Shown: positions 21,634 through 32,459 of the stretch, piece by piece
How the letters are laid out: each line of letters begins with the position of its first letter
How positions within the stretch are numbered: position 1 is the first letter of the stretch
Assembly: GCF_040183065.1 (NCBI RefSeq)
Contig: NC_091124.1
Location: forward strand, 65,573,501-65,637,500
Direction of reading: 5' to 3'
DNA length: 64,000 nucleotides
From: Periplaneta americana
Taxonomy: Eukaryota > Arthropoda > Insecta > Blattodea > Blattidae
Notes under the pieces: generated by a model
The model's input: the letters and a program-made list of their open reading frames with translations, nothing else
Told to the model about the DNA's origin: nothing
Databases searched by the model: none
Translations under genes and position numbers: made by a program

Positions 21634-22271
21634 CACCTAATTTGAATGGTTCAAAGCCTTAATTTTAAAAAGCAAATTTAAATTTGGGAAGAATTGTCCT
21701 CAATAACAATATTTGTCAGTGAGTAGTGGTGTTAAGAGCCCCATATACGTATAGACTTTCCTGGAGATAAGTCTGTACAAACCTAAATCCACAGAAAAGT
21801 TTCCTCGTGTATGGGCGAAAAGCATAAAGGCTTTTGGCCTTGAGGTAAGTTTTCAGACTTTTACGACTGTTTGAAATTTTCCGACCAGCGCTCTCCAAAT
21901 TACGCGGCATAAAAAGTGAACAAAGAAACAAACGATACTGCGAGCACCTGACCGAGATTTTGTTGTTACGTTTTGTAGTTCTCTGTAGCAAAATTGCGAG
22001 AAGCTATAAAAGTTTAGATTTAAGGTACTATTCTCATGCATTTCTCTTAGAATTTATAGAAATGTATAAATCTTTTCCATGGTTGTGGAAAATCAACAGA
22101 GTTGTAGCCTAATTACACTTAAACAGGAAAACTGCAGATGTACTTTTTTAAAAATGGCGTTAAGGAATCACGAACAAAAATAAACGCAGAACTAATGAGA
22201 AATATTATTTTTCGTGTGATCGCATTTCTCCATGAGAAATAATTCACTTCAACGACCTCTCACGTCTTGGT

Positions 22272-23109
22272 CAGGGCCGGATTTAGGTATAGTGCAGCCT
22301 CTAGGTAGTGCTAAAATTTGCCGCCCCCAAACTCCCACAAACAATTTATAAGCAGATAGTATTATACAGGTCATGTTTAGTGTAAATTAGTTTTAAATGA
22401 AATGTTACAATTCAGAAAAAAGCTACTTGAATCAAAATACATGCATCTTACTTGTGAATTATATAGATTTTCTTCACACTTTCTTCACAGAGGAAGCATT
22501 GATGATGTCATCAAAGTCGATCTCACGAAGCACATCAGACTCGATGCAAAGACACGTATTCAGAAATTGTTCATTGTTGAAACAAAATTGATTTGTGAAA
22601 GACAGGTTGTGTTTATTTTTGAACATTGGTGTCGTTGGTGGTATAATTATTACAAATATTTCTTACTTCCATAGGAAGTATAAAGTGAATTGAAAAATGA
22701 ACTCCAACTCTTTACGGAATAAATCTTTCATATCGAATTAGCTATATAGTGCACATATTGGAAAGTGATTAAATACAGTAGTATTGTTGACGAGAAATTT
22801 AACTGGGAGTTGTGGTTACAAATTCCATAGCGATAAATAATAAATACACATGCAATTTGATATTCAACAATGCATTCTTGTTTATACAAGCAGTTAAATT
22901 TAAGCAGTTTCATAGTATAATAACGTGACACCGGTATTACAATATATGCAGCTGCACACTTTCCTTTTACTCTCGCTGCGACCTTGACAATGCGAGTTCC
23001 GACTTCTACAAGGTGTTCAAGAACAAACTCCATAAAATATTTACCAACAAGTATTTTAAAAACAAATTTGACTGTAAAATGAAAACAGAAAAAAATTAAA
23101 AGAAGGTAA

Positions 23110-23163
<54 letters not shown>

Positions 23164-23231
23164 AATGCCTCCCCTTGAAAATAGATGACGTAGGCAACTG
23201 CCTAGGTTGCATAGGCCTAAATCCGACTCTG
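22272..23231. mobile_element. hAT-type non-autonomous transposon
   Basis: Ends CAGGGCCGGATTTAGG and, opposite strand, CAGAGTCGGATTTAGG. The 8-bp target duplication is GTCTTGGT (22264-22271) and GTTTTGGT (23232-23239), one mismatch. The 960-bp interior has no recognisable transposase. A GA microsatellite lies at 23113-23160. Confidence 0.9.
23113..23160 (+). repeat. (GA)n microsatellite
   Basis: About 23 GA units inside the hAT element. Confidence 0.95.
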
Positions 23232-23359
23232 GTTTTGGTGAGCTAGCTATAAGTCTAAGAGGTAAGTCTAAGGATGTATGAGCAATAATTCAATTCAGAC
23301 ATACCTTCCGGAGGTAAGTCTGTATCGCAAAGTCTTTGCGTGTATGGTGCCCTTTAAAC

Positions 23360-24780
23360 TTATATGTTGATGTTTCCCGCAAATGGGAATGTGGTCTAAA
23401 ATGTAGTCTAATAATTTTATGGACCAGACTCCATCAGTGCAACTAATAATAATCAATCGAACAAATCAATAGATTCAATTGTTTGAAAATCATTTTCCTC
23501 CCTAAAATACAAATAGATCTTGCTTATTCTGAAGACAATTTCCAACGAGCTTCATGCCATTTGCATAACATCTCCCATAATTATAACTGAAATATATCGA
23601 TTAGCAAAAGAAAATTTAGGCTTATTTGGAGCAGATACTGTCAGAGCAAAATTAAAATAATTAATGTACAGCCAATGGATATAAATTGTAATTACCCTAC
23701 TTAATGATGTACCATGTTTAGTCAATATTTTATTATACAGTATGTAAGCTCCTTAATGTGCATGATAACGATTTTATATTTAAGTATTAGACCTATTATT
23801 AATATTACCACGTTTTATTGTTTCGATGTATATTTCACTTCTGGTAGTGTGGCCTCATGACCGTAAGTCTACCAATCATTCTTTCATTTATTTATCAACT
23901 CAAAATTTACCTTGCCGTTAAATTATCTACATACATTAGTAGGCTAGTGATATTGATTTACAACTCATGTTTAATCCTCCAATATCGTTTTATCTCATTC
24001 AAAAGAAAGACAACATGGGAATAAAACTGTCAATGGATCTAGATTCTAGAATGAAAAATGACAGAACGTGATTTCAGACAACTCCCAAGGAGTTCTACCT
24101 CTTAACCTCCCCTGTATTTCCATTTCTGCATTCTATTTGTCTTTCTTCTGACGTGCGGCTTCCACTTTTACGACAGTCTTTCTCTTTCTGAGTAAAGATC
24201 CATTTTTTTCTCTTCTGCCTTTTTAATTTAAAATACTCTCGCTTGTCGCTTTTCGTCTGCACTTGCGGTCCCTGCTGTTGTCTGTTGTCTGTTGTCTGTT
24301 GTCTGTTCTCTCTCAGTGCAATATGTCAAGATGTGGGCAATATATCATTCGCATATGTTAAACCAGTATAATATGTCGGTAAATTTATATACACTGGCCG
24401 TTGGCGAGTTAGGATCTTGTATTAATTTGCAACACTCCATTAGTCATTCGATAGAAGTTGATAAAGAGCCAAGGTCAGTGTTAAATTCCAGTTCGAGCAA
24501 GATGGTGGAATTGTCACGAGAAGACGATAAATCTGTAACGCTGAGAAAAGCGCGAGCAATTGAGATTCTCTGAACGAGCCTTCGTCTGGGTACAATGTGA
24601 ACAAAATGCTTGCAACATTTCCTTTACAATCTGATTTCGTCAAATCCATAAAAAATAACTTACATGAATGCTACAAAAACGGTTTATAAACAGTAATGTC
24701 ACTAGAGGTTTTGATTTACTCGTATCTAGAGAAATTCAAAAGTCGAGTGGGATTTAATTGACTATTATACGATTAGAAGA
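23360..24780. other. Unassigned AT-rich stretch
   Basis: No gene recognised. Four tandem TGTCTGT units lie near 24278-24306. A 93-codon open frame (24292-24573) has no family resemblance. Confidence 0.35.
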
Positions 24781-24789
24781 AAGTATATA

Positions 24790-25044
24790 AAGATTAAACT
24801 CTAATACAATAAAATATGAACTGACTTACTAAATTTATACTTCACAAATGTTAGCTTCACCAACACGTTTGAATGTAACCGCCATTTCCATTTGACTGTA
24901 AATGCGATAAACAAATGACGATCGCAAAGCATGTTTTATAGTACCGTAAAGAATTTGCTGTTTGAAAGTGTGGCAAACAAAGAAACAAATGGTAGGGAGG
25001 TGATAAAAACAGAAGGAAGTATATAAAGTTTAGAAGAAATAAAG
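24790..25044 (+). repeat. Duplicated segment, unit 1
   Basis: Shares with unit 2 (25420-25670) the words AACAAATGACGATCGCAAAG, CATGTTTTATAGTA and AAAGAATTTG, in the same order and orientation and with comparable spacing. Identity is estimated at roughly 80-85 percent by eye. Confidence 0.75.
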
Positions 25045-25419
25045 TACAGTAGTGGAAAAAAAAATCGGATCGAACCTTGTAGTTGATTTCAGAGCCTTGT
25101 TCACTCCACAGCACGATATACTGGCAACTAAAACTTTCGTGGTTCGAGTCCTGCCAGGGAAGGAAACTTTTTTTTGTTCCTTATTCAAATTTATTCCCAA
25201 TATTTTACTACTTAATTAACTTATTATTCCCAGAACATGAATTTTACCAGCAATCGAAAAGTATTGGGAATAAATTTGAATAAGGAACAGAAAAAGTTTC
25301 CTTCCCAGACAGGATTCGAACCACGAAAGTCTTAGTTACCAGTCTATCGTGCTCTGGAGTGAACAAGGCTCTGAAATCAGCTACAAGGGTCGGTCTGGTT
25401 TTTTTTTGCCACTACTGTA
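25045..25419. mobile_element. Foldback element with opposed tRNA-like arms, copy 1
   Basis: A 375-bp near-palindrome beginning TACAGTAGTGG and ending CCACTACTGTA. Each arm, read inwards, contains CCTTGTAG, a segment ending GTTCACTCCA, ACTTTCGTGGTTCGAGTCCT (a B-box-like word) and TTATTCAAATTTATTCCCAA. The unique centre is about 50 bp. Copy 2 is at 36361-36751. No coding capacity. Confidence 0.85.
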
Positions 25420-25670
25420 CACTAGTACAATATAATAGGTATTAATTGACTTACTGAAATTCTATTTCACTAATGTTAGTTTCATCAAAACGTTTGAACG
25501 GAGCCGCCATTTTCAGTCGACTATCTATGCGGGAAACAAATGACGATCGCAAAGCATGTTTTATAGTAAATTAAAGAATTTGCAATTTGAAATGTTGGCA
25601 AACAAAAAAACAAGTGCTAGGGAAGTGATAAAAACAAACAAATGCCAGGAATGCCATAAAAACAAACAAA
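25420..25670 (+). repeat. Duplicated segment, unit 2
   Basis: Second copy of the segment at 24790-25044, immediately on the other side of the foldback element. It continues into unassigned DNA to about 26.0 kb. Confidence 0.75.
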
Positions 25671-26028
25671 TGTTATGAAAATGATAAAACTGTAGCGATA
25701 AACAGCCATGATTGGTTGAAACACGTCCCATCGTACCGTTTTATTGGTCAAAAGTAGCATGACATAGTAAAAGTGTAATAGTCAGAAATATACGTTTGAC
25801 CATCCCTGATACAGAAAAATAATACACTTCAGCATTATTTGTCCTTGTATAAGCTTTTCTCCTAAACTATTTTTCATCAGTTGTTTAACGAGGCTGTATC
25901 AAGTGCAAGGCCATCTAATAACGATAGAATTTGGTGATATCGAAAGAGTATATCACAAATTCAGTAAAATACTTCGTATAAGTCGAAAATCACATATCAC
26001 TTTCGCAAATTATTTCCAATATCGTTTT

Positions 26029-26282
26029 TTTTATTTTATTGGGTTATTTTACGACGCTGTATCAACATCTAGGTTATTTAGCTTCTGAATGAAATGAAGG
26101 TGATAATGCCGGTGAAATGAGTCCGGGGTCCAGCACCGAAAGTTACCCAGCATTTGCTCGTATTGGGTTGAGGGAAAACCCCGGAAAAAACCTTTACCAG
26201 GTAACTTGCCCCGACCGGGATTCGAACCCGGGCCACCTGGTTTCGCGGCCAGACGCGCTGACCGTTACTTCACAGGTGTGGA
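26029..26282 (-). mobile_element. SINE, family S1, full length
   Basis: On minus: a tRNA-like head with A box near GTAACGGTCAGCGCGTCTGG and B box GGGTTCGAATCCCGG, then a body with GTTTTTTCCGGGGTTTTCCC and GCAAATGCTGGGTAACTTTC, and a tail GATACAGCGTCGTAAAATAA. A perfect 12-bp target duplication CAATATCGTTTT lies at 26017-26028 and 26283-26294. RNA polymerase III promoter boxes look intact, so transcription is possible. The 60-codon open frame over it is not a gene. Confidence 0.95.
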
Positions 26283-26294
26283 CAATATCGTTTT

Positions 26295-26870
26295 ACTAGT
26301 TGGAAGTATGAAATTCTAATATTAAAAAAGTGCATTATAAAAAAGTTTTGGTACCTATTTGTAATGTTCTGACATATGAGGTACTGAGAATATTCTCCAG
26401 CTGCTACAAAAAATAACAGCTTTCCCATAACATATGAAAAGAACAAGATTGGTGATCACGTTTCTTTCGTTTTCCTACGTCCACTATGCACTACACGTAA
26501 TTACAACTCAAGAGACAAGAGAATATTGAAGAATTCTGAACAGTTAACTAGAGCACCCCACTCCTTCTCCAGCACACGCTACCACCCCTACTCTGTGTTC
26601 GCGAGTTATTTCTTCGACTCTCCTCCTTCAGCTGAGTGCTCGTCTTCAATGAGCACCATTTGGACAGGGTTGGTATATATGGATTCACCTGTGTCAATGC
26701 TTAAAATTAAAATTAAGATCTATGTACATTCATCTTTTTATGCGGTATGGAGCAAGTATGCCATAGAATTGCATGATATAGATTTCTGTGTTTTAAAATT
26801 GTGCGTGAACATAATTATATTGAAGATGTAGCTTGGACGTATCAGTGGCGTGAGGAATCTGAAAAAATCT
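26295..26870. other. Unassigned
   Basis: A 101-codon plus-strand frame (26526-26831) has no recognisable domain. Nothing else seen. Confidence 0.3.
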
Positions 26871-26872
26871 TA

Positions 26873-27075
26873 AGAAATAATTTGAAGGAAAAATTGTTCC
26901 GGCGCCAGGTATCGACTCTGGGACCCTTCGCTTAGCGCGCGAACGCTCTACCGACTGAGCTACCCCAGGAACTATACACGACACCGTCACAATTTTTCCT
27001 TTTATATCCACACAACTCACATGAGCTGACAAGATGCCAGAACTCAACTATGAGTGCACACAAATACTGTGTGAC
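26873..27075 (-). repeat. tRNA-like repeat, copy 2 (left half of a head-to-head pair)
   Basis: On minus: CACACAGTATTTGTGTGCAC, TTCTGGCATCTTGTCAGCTC, GGAAAAATTGTGACGGTGTC, then a cloverleaf at 26896-26972 and GGAACAATTTTTCC. It faces copy 3 across about 50 bp, giving a large palindrome. Confidence 0.9.
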
Positions 27076-27093
27076 TTAAGTCTGGTTTAGATG

Positions 27094-27300
27094 AGTTCTG
27101 GCGTCTTGTCAGCTCATGTGAGTTGTGTAGATATAAAAAGGAAAAATTGTGACGGTGTCGTGTATAGTTCCTGGGGTAGCTCAGTCGGTAGAGCGTTCGC
27201 GCGCTAAGCGAAGGGTTCCGGGATCGATACCCGGCCCCGGAACAATTTTTCCTTGAAATTATTCAAACCTGTTTTACAGGGAGCCAGATTTGTATAATCT
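27094..27300 (+). repeat. tRNA-like repeat, copy 3 (right half of the pair)
   Basis: The tRNA-like part at 27167-27243 folds on paper into a complete cloverleaf: acceptor GTTCCTG with CCGGAAC (one mismatch), D arm GCTCAGTCGGTAGAGC, anticodon arm TTCGC-GCGCTAA-GCGAA, T arm CCGGG-ATCGATA-CCCGG. The loop would give anticodon GCT, but position 33 is C instead of the usual T and the T loop is ATCGATA, so I treat it as a repeat and not a tRNA gene. The 3' part contains GAAATTATTCAAACCTG. Confidence 0.85.
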
Positions 27301-27304
27301 GAAG

Positions 27305-28095
27305 AAATATTTGTTTTAGATGTAATTTTGGTATGATGTATCTTTATACGGAAGAAACTGCTCAGTCTGCTTACATATATTGTCGAAAGAAGAACGGGGA
27401 AGGTTGATGTATTAGTCACGCGTTGATCGTCTCTAGGCCTAGGTTTTACAGAAAGTTGTCTTTAGACACGAAACGGAGACCCGCGTGAACTACGCCTGTG
27501 GCCCTCCTCTACTACTGAAATAATTTTGTTGATAATCAGTGTCCACCTGTTAACATTCTCGGATTCTTCCTTAGAAGTTGCTAGAATCCTACTGAGAGCT
27601 TGCAAAAATTCGAAGATGCATTTAATTTCCGTACGAATGAATATGGAGCGAATATTTATTACAGTACAATTTTTTTCCATTGGTACAAATAGAGAAAAAC
27701 AATTAATTCATCATCATCTACAAGGTTTGGACTTAGCGTCAGTTCCCTCGCCATTAATGAAAGTCATCTATCCAACGTCTTCTATGTCTTCAACTTGTCT
27801 CTTCCCGGTAGGATGATAATCCAACATAGTTTTCTGAAGCATGAAATTTTGCCTTCTTTCTACATGGATCCTTCAACATTCTTTGTTTTATTTTTTCTTT
27901 CTGACATTTTATATCTTAAGCTCATTTTTTTATCTCTTCGCTTCGTTTATGTTACAGTAAGGAATGTCCAGCGACTGAGCGCATAAATCTCATTAATTCT
28001 GCTGATTCAATTTTTTTTTCGGGTTCTTCCCAAGTTCCATGGTTCACTTGCATATAATAACATGAGAATCGCCATTGTTTATAAAATTGTATTTG
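27305..28095. other. Unassigned
   Basis: No gene or repeat recognised. Open frames of 63-96 codons lack domain signatures. Confidence 0.3.
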
Positions 28096-28099
28096 TGTA

Positions 28100-28255
28100 T
28101 AATTTCGGGTGAAGTTCCAGAGGTAGCTCAGTTGGTAGAGCGTTGGTTCGTTCAGCCAAAGGTCCCGGGACCGATACCCGGCCTCGGAACAATTTTTCCC
28201 TTGAAATTATTCAAGTCTGCTTCACAGAGAGCTTTACCTGAAAGCTAGATTTGCA
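28100..28255 (+). repeat. tRNA-like repeat, copy 4
   Basis: The cloverleaf at 28114-28190 has anticodon arm TTGGT-TCGTTCA-GCCAA and T arm CCGGG-ACCGATA-CCCGG, followed by ACAATTTTTCCCTTGAAATT and a tail with ACCTGAAAGCTAGATTTGCA. The 5' part is only weakly similar to the other copies. Confidence 0.85.
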
Positions 28256-28259
28256 TGTA

Positions 28260-29040
28260 TTTGTATATGTTTCCTTATTTTAGGACCAAATGTTATTTTT
28301 ATTGTTTTGCACGTGTGCTTTAAAGAGAGGAACAGTTAATTAACCAAATATTAGAGGTTTGACTACAATGCAGTGTTTATCCAGTGGATGGCGCAGCATA
28401 CTCAAGATAAGCAGATGTGGCAGCTGTGTTTAAAATACGATTATGTTGACAATGTTGAATACCTTGCCCTTTACTACGCTTGCCAAGCTGTGCTTACAAT
28501 GTTAATATTACTATTTCTGAGTGAAATATATATCTCAATCAATTTCTGTTGACAATAGGAGAATTAGCAAACATGTCAAAGAAATACAATTACAGTAGGC
28601 TATCTGCCATAGACATTTGCGAAAATTACTAAGTAGTTCAATATCCTTGATTCTCTGTGTTAAAACGATGGGACACCGTTACCAACCAGTGCAATTCTGA
28701 AGAAAAACAAGAGAATGTTTTCTGTTATGACGAACGAATCCTTTACAGACCTTGATCATGAAAAGTAAACCAGTTAGACGAGTCCTGGGATGGATGTACT
28801 GCCAGATCAAAAAGTAGGCCTAAGGATTATTATTTACCTTCTATGGTAATGACAACTTCGGAATCTTCTGCAGAAAAGATACGCTGTTTTGCGCTAATAC
28901 AAGGCATCTCATTTCGAGTTGAGAATGATAATAAAAACGGAAGACATTTCTTTCTGTCCGTGGTTACTGTCCTAAATTAAATTCATTCTTTGAATTATTA
29001 TTTCTGGATTTCATTGCAGGGAGCTATGTAGTGGTCCGTG
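28260..29040. other. Unassigned
   Basis: Nothing recognised. Confidence 0.3.
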
Positions 29041-29058
29041 TTTTCAGAATTATTATTA

Positions 29059-29281
29059 TTTTTTTACTTGGTTATTTAACGACACTGTATCAACTCCAAG
29101 GCTATTTAACGTCGATGGAAATGGTGACAGCGAGATGATATTTGGCGAGATGAGACCTAGGATTTGCCATAGATTACCTGACATTTGAGTTACGGTTGGG
29201 GAAACCTTGGAAAAACCCAACCAGGTACTCAGTCCCAGCGGGAATCGAACCCGCCTTAGCCGATCAGCTATGCCAGTGGTC
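29059..29281 (-). mobile_element. SINE, family S2, near full length
   Basis: On minus: a tRNA-like head with CGGGTTCGATTCCCGC, then GGTTTTTCCAAGGTTTCCCC, CAGGTAATCTATGGCAAATC, CTCATCTCGCCAAATATCAT and a tail with TTGATACAGTGTCGTTAAAT. Target duplication CAGAATTATTATTA (29045-29058) and CAGAATGATTATTA (29282-29295), 13 of 14 matching. Confidence 0.95.
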
Positions 29282-29696
29282 CAGAATGATTATTACAAAT
29301 ATTTTGACTATAGGTAGAAGATCGGCAGAAATAATGTGATAAAGTGTCATCCGCAATTAACATGGATGGTATTTTACTACAAAATAAGATTACTGATTAT
29401 CAAATGCAAAGTCTTGTAGCAAGTCAACTGATTTCCATTCAGTGCAGTTCAGTTTAGTTTGTAGCAATGCAATTCGCAATAGAACAGCTGAGCTTCATTT
29501 ATGATACCTGTATCACATAGAAATTGTATAAAAGGTATCGAGATACATTTCCAATAATCGACAGTACCAGGAATTGTTAGCCTATAACGTAAGTCAATAT
29601 ATTACATAGTTTGTAATATAATGCTTAAGTCGCGAGATGTTATTGCAGAAAACTGACTTGCAGAATCACCACCGAGTGAAATGGCTCGTGCGTTAA

Positions 29697-30499
29697 CCCT
29701 TTCTAACCCAAATTAAATTTACAAGCAATCCATGTTGAAACAAATAGCTGTATTAGGACCAAGTTACGGGAGTGGCAACATTTGAAACAAAACTATATTG
29801 ATGAAAATGTATTGAAATAGAAGTTATCCAGCAAAATTTACCTTAATATGTAACACACAAGTATATAAATGCTATAATAGTACATTATGCAACGAGCCTA
29901 TAATGAAGGTAATTAAGAAGCGAGTATGGATATTTATGAAACGAGCGCAAGCGAGTTTCATAATTTTCATACGAGCTTCTTAATTACCATTATAGGCGAG
30001 TTTCATACGACTTTTTATGCTCGACCATATTTCTAACTTGATATTATTAATTTTCTTTGTATCTGACCTTGGCCAATGTCCCGTATGTTGTGAGATGTGC
30101 GGAGACGCGAACGTATTGATTTTTTCCGAGGAACAGATGTTCACATTGACCTTGCTAGGCCATAAGAACCTACAGAGATAACATTGAAATTAAATTAGAC
30201 ACTGAAAAACGCGATGACAAATTGAATTTATTTGAATATTATTTACAATTAACGCTAATTATTATAGTAACAGAACATGACCTTCTGCGACAGTATTGGA
30301 TTTCCAGCCTCCGTGACTTTTCGCTAATTCTCTTTCGATTGCATATACGAGAATAATCGATACTTGCGGTTTTATAACGGTAGAAAGCTGACCTGTCATT
30401 GGCTGAACAGTTGTAACCTTAGTCGTCATTGGCTGAAAGACCTGACCTTTAATGACATACCTATAGATACCATATGGTATCTATAGGTAAGAAAGGGTT
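29697..30499. mobile_element. piggyBac-like non-autonomous element
   Basis: TTAA at 29693-29696 and 30500-30503, with inverted ends CCCTTTCTAACC and CCCTTTCTTACC (opposite strand; 11 of 12). CCC ends next to TTAA are the hallmark of piggyBac elements. The 803-bp interior carries no transposase but includes a roughly 590-bp segment also present at 42873-43490 and a perfect 30-bp palindrome at 30459-30488 centred on CATATG. Confidence 0.8.
29876..30466 (+). repeat. 600-bp dispersed repeat with 5' hairpin, copy 1
   Basis: It begins AATAGTACATTATGCAACGA. The first 120 bp form an imperfect hairpin centred on CGAGCGCAAGCGAG, with arms TAATTAAGAAGCGAGT and, opposite strand, TAATTAAGAAGCTCGT. Copy 2 at 42873 is in the same orientation and highly similar. 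Confidence 0.85.
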
Positions 30500-30839
30500 A
30501 AGCACGGAACTCGCATTAAGGAGGTCCGAGGTTCAAATCTCCTGACCAACCAAACAGACTGTGGTTTTTCCGTGGTTTTCCAAAGTTATTTAGGGCAAAT
30601 GTCGAGTTGAAAATTCCATTGCCAATGTCCATTTCCCTTCCTATTCCCTGTAGACAAAGAATTTGGAATTCATATTATATCATTCTTCTTAATCATCTAA
30701 TTCCACAGGCTTATTCAGGTCATGTCGCAGTCTTCGTCCGGTTGTAGGAGGGGCGTCCTCTCCGAAACCGTCTCTGGGTTCTGAGCCTTTCGCAATACCT
30801 ATCTGTGCTAGGATTCATTCCTTAAGGAGAGAGGATGGT

Positions 30840-31700
30840 ATTTTTTTTAACTTTTTTCCTATTTGGTGTAAACTAATTAATTGTTTGTATGTAGAGAGCT
30901 CATAGCTGTAGGAACTCAACAAAATATAAATATTTTGAAAAAAAAAAATTATTTGGGGGCCCAAATTTGAAAAAAAAAAATATACACAATGCAGGATTGT
31001 ACTAAATCGATATATCTAAACCGTTTTTAAAGATAGATTCAAACTTTTTTTTTACAATGTATTTGCAAAAGCATGTTCTACAAACTGTCTGTAACAGAAT
31101 TTTGATATTAGTCCCTACGTTTGTAAAATAAACAATTAAAATTTAATAACAATTTTCTGATTTCCTTTCTTGCAAACAAACGGACGTATTTTTAAAATGA
31201 AATCAATTAACAAAATTCTGTTACAGAGAAACGTTTCCTAATAGTCTAAAGAATGTGTGTTCTAAATGTCATGCATGTATCTTTAATAGTTCAGAAATTA
31301 TATCAATTTTTGTCTGGCAATGTAGCAAAAAAATAAAGTTACTGGAAACCGATAAAATTGAGCGTGTGATTTAAAAATCCATAGCGCTGGAAGTTTAAAA
31401 ATGATGTCTCAACATCCGATTAGGGCACAAATACCCATAAAATGTTATGCAATGCATTCCACACATATCAAAGAGTATTTTAAAGAAAAAAAAAATTGAA
31501 AATTTAATTTACCGGAAACAACGATGAAAGTGGGCGAGTGATTTAAAAATCCATAACGCAGGAAGTTTAAAAATGGCGACTCAACATCCGATAAGGGCAC
31601 AAATACCCACAAAATGTTATGCTATGCATCCACACATATCACGGAGTATTTTGAAGAATTTTTTTTGAAAATTTACTCATTTTTCACCAAATATAGCCTA
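30840..31700 (+). repeat. AT-rich block with 172-bp tandem duplication
   Basis: Two consecutive units (about 31338-31510 and 31511-31680) share TTTAAAAATCCATA, GGAAGTTTAAAAATG, CTCAACATCCGAT and GGGCACAAATACCCA in order, with a period of about 172 bp. Upstream, CAGAATTTTGATATTAG and ACAAAATTCTGTTACAGAG are partly inverted to each other. No coding function. Confidence 0.75.
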
Positions 31701-32160
31701 CCATCGTCTCCCCTTAAGAACATTTGCGAGGGCGCTTTGACACCTTATACGAGATATCGGAATGAATCCTGTGCTGCTTGGTCACCGTATGAACTTATGG
31801 CGGGGGGATGTAGGAGGGATCTCATGCGACCGGTGGGCTGGTACAACTCATTCTCATTCATCCCATAATTCGGGGTGCACAATAGACCAATATCGAGCCG
31901 ACGTATTGAAGGGTCGTCGCTAACCCTCCACTAGCCACTCGATACTACTGCTGCTGCTGAATCACCGCTAATGGAGCTTTTTACTTGCCCATGTCACTTT
32001 TAGAACGGAGCTGTCCTAAGTGAAATTTGTTTATAGTTATACACCTGTTATTTGGAGACTGTGAAATAAGCTTTAAATTTGTGGATTTACAGCAAAATTC
32101 TCAAAACACCACACACAGCTAGAGTGACAAAAGAAGGCGCTCTGAAGCGAATGGAGGTCG
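31700..32160. other. Unassigned
   Basis: An 84-codon frame ending at 31868 has no known domain. Confidence 0.3.
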
Positions 32161-32189
32161 AAAAGTAGGCTTAGAGTTTATTGGTTATC

Positions 32190-32340
32190 ATAAAAGAAGA
32201 AAGAACTCGTATCTTGGACACGTCATTTGGAACATAAAGTACAAACTACTACAGCTCATAACTGAGAGAAAGAACGAAGGAAGAAGACGGGTGTGACGAA
32301 AAATATTCTCATGGCACCATAACATGAACCTGTTGACTGG
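32190..32340 (+). pseudogene. LINE C-terminal fragment
   Basis: A plus-strand frame reads YLGHVIWNIKYKLLQLITER then KNEGRRRV and a stop. Y-L-G-H-V followed by K-Y-x-L-L-Q-L-I and G-x-R is the typical region downstream of the reverse transcriptase in several insect LINE families, different from family A here. The surrounding 32.1-32.45 kb probably belongs to the same insertion. It is too short and broken to classify further. Confidence 0.6.
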
Positions 32341-32459
32341 AGTGCTCACTGTGCAAAATTTAGAACATACAGAAAAGAAATTGACAGGAAAAGGAAAATA
32401 TGATCACAAATATTCATTAATGGATGTGCAGAACAAGATGAAGAAAAGACGGCAATAGA

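Larger units (their letters stand above)
21736..23353. mobile_element. TTAA-flanked TIR element carrying a nested hAT
   Basis: Inverted ends GAGCCCCATATACGTATAGA (left) and AGGGCACCATACACGCAAAG (right, opposite strand), with TTAA at 21732-21735 and 23354-23357. Without the nested 960-bp hAT insertion and its duplication the element is about 650 bp. TTAA suggests piggyBac-type mobilisation, but no transposase is present. Confidence 0.7.
29658..30840 (+). mobile_element. SINE, family S6, split by a piggyBac-like insertion
   Basis: The left part (29668-29696) has CCGAGTGAAATGGCTCGTGC, an A-box-like tRNA start. The right part (30500-30840) has GCACGGAACTCGCATTAAGG, the B-box region CCGAGGTTCAAATCTCCTGA, then TTTTTCCGTGGTTTTCC and a body ending near CTTAAGGAGAG. 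The two halves join through TTAA into one tRNA-like head. Confidence 0.75.

Noticed and set aside
26117-26299. 60-codon frame reading a proline-rich protein
   Set aside because: Lies entirely within a SINE that has its own target duplication.
27167-27243. Intact-looking cloverleaf as a functional tRNA gene
   Set aside because: Base 33 is C, the T loop is ATCGATA, and three more copies in the window share the same non-tRNA flanks, so it is a repeat.
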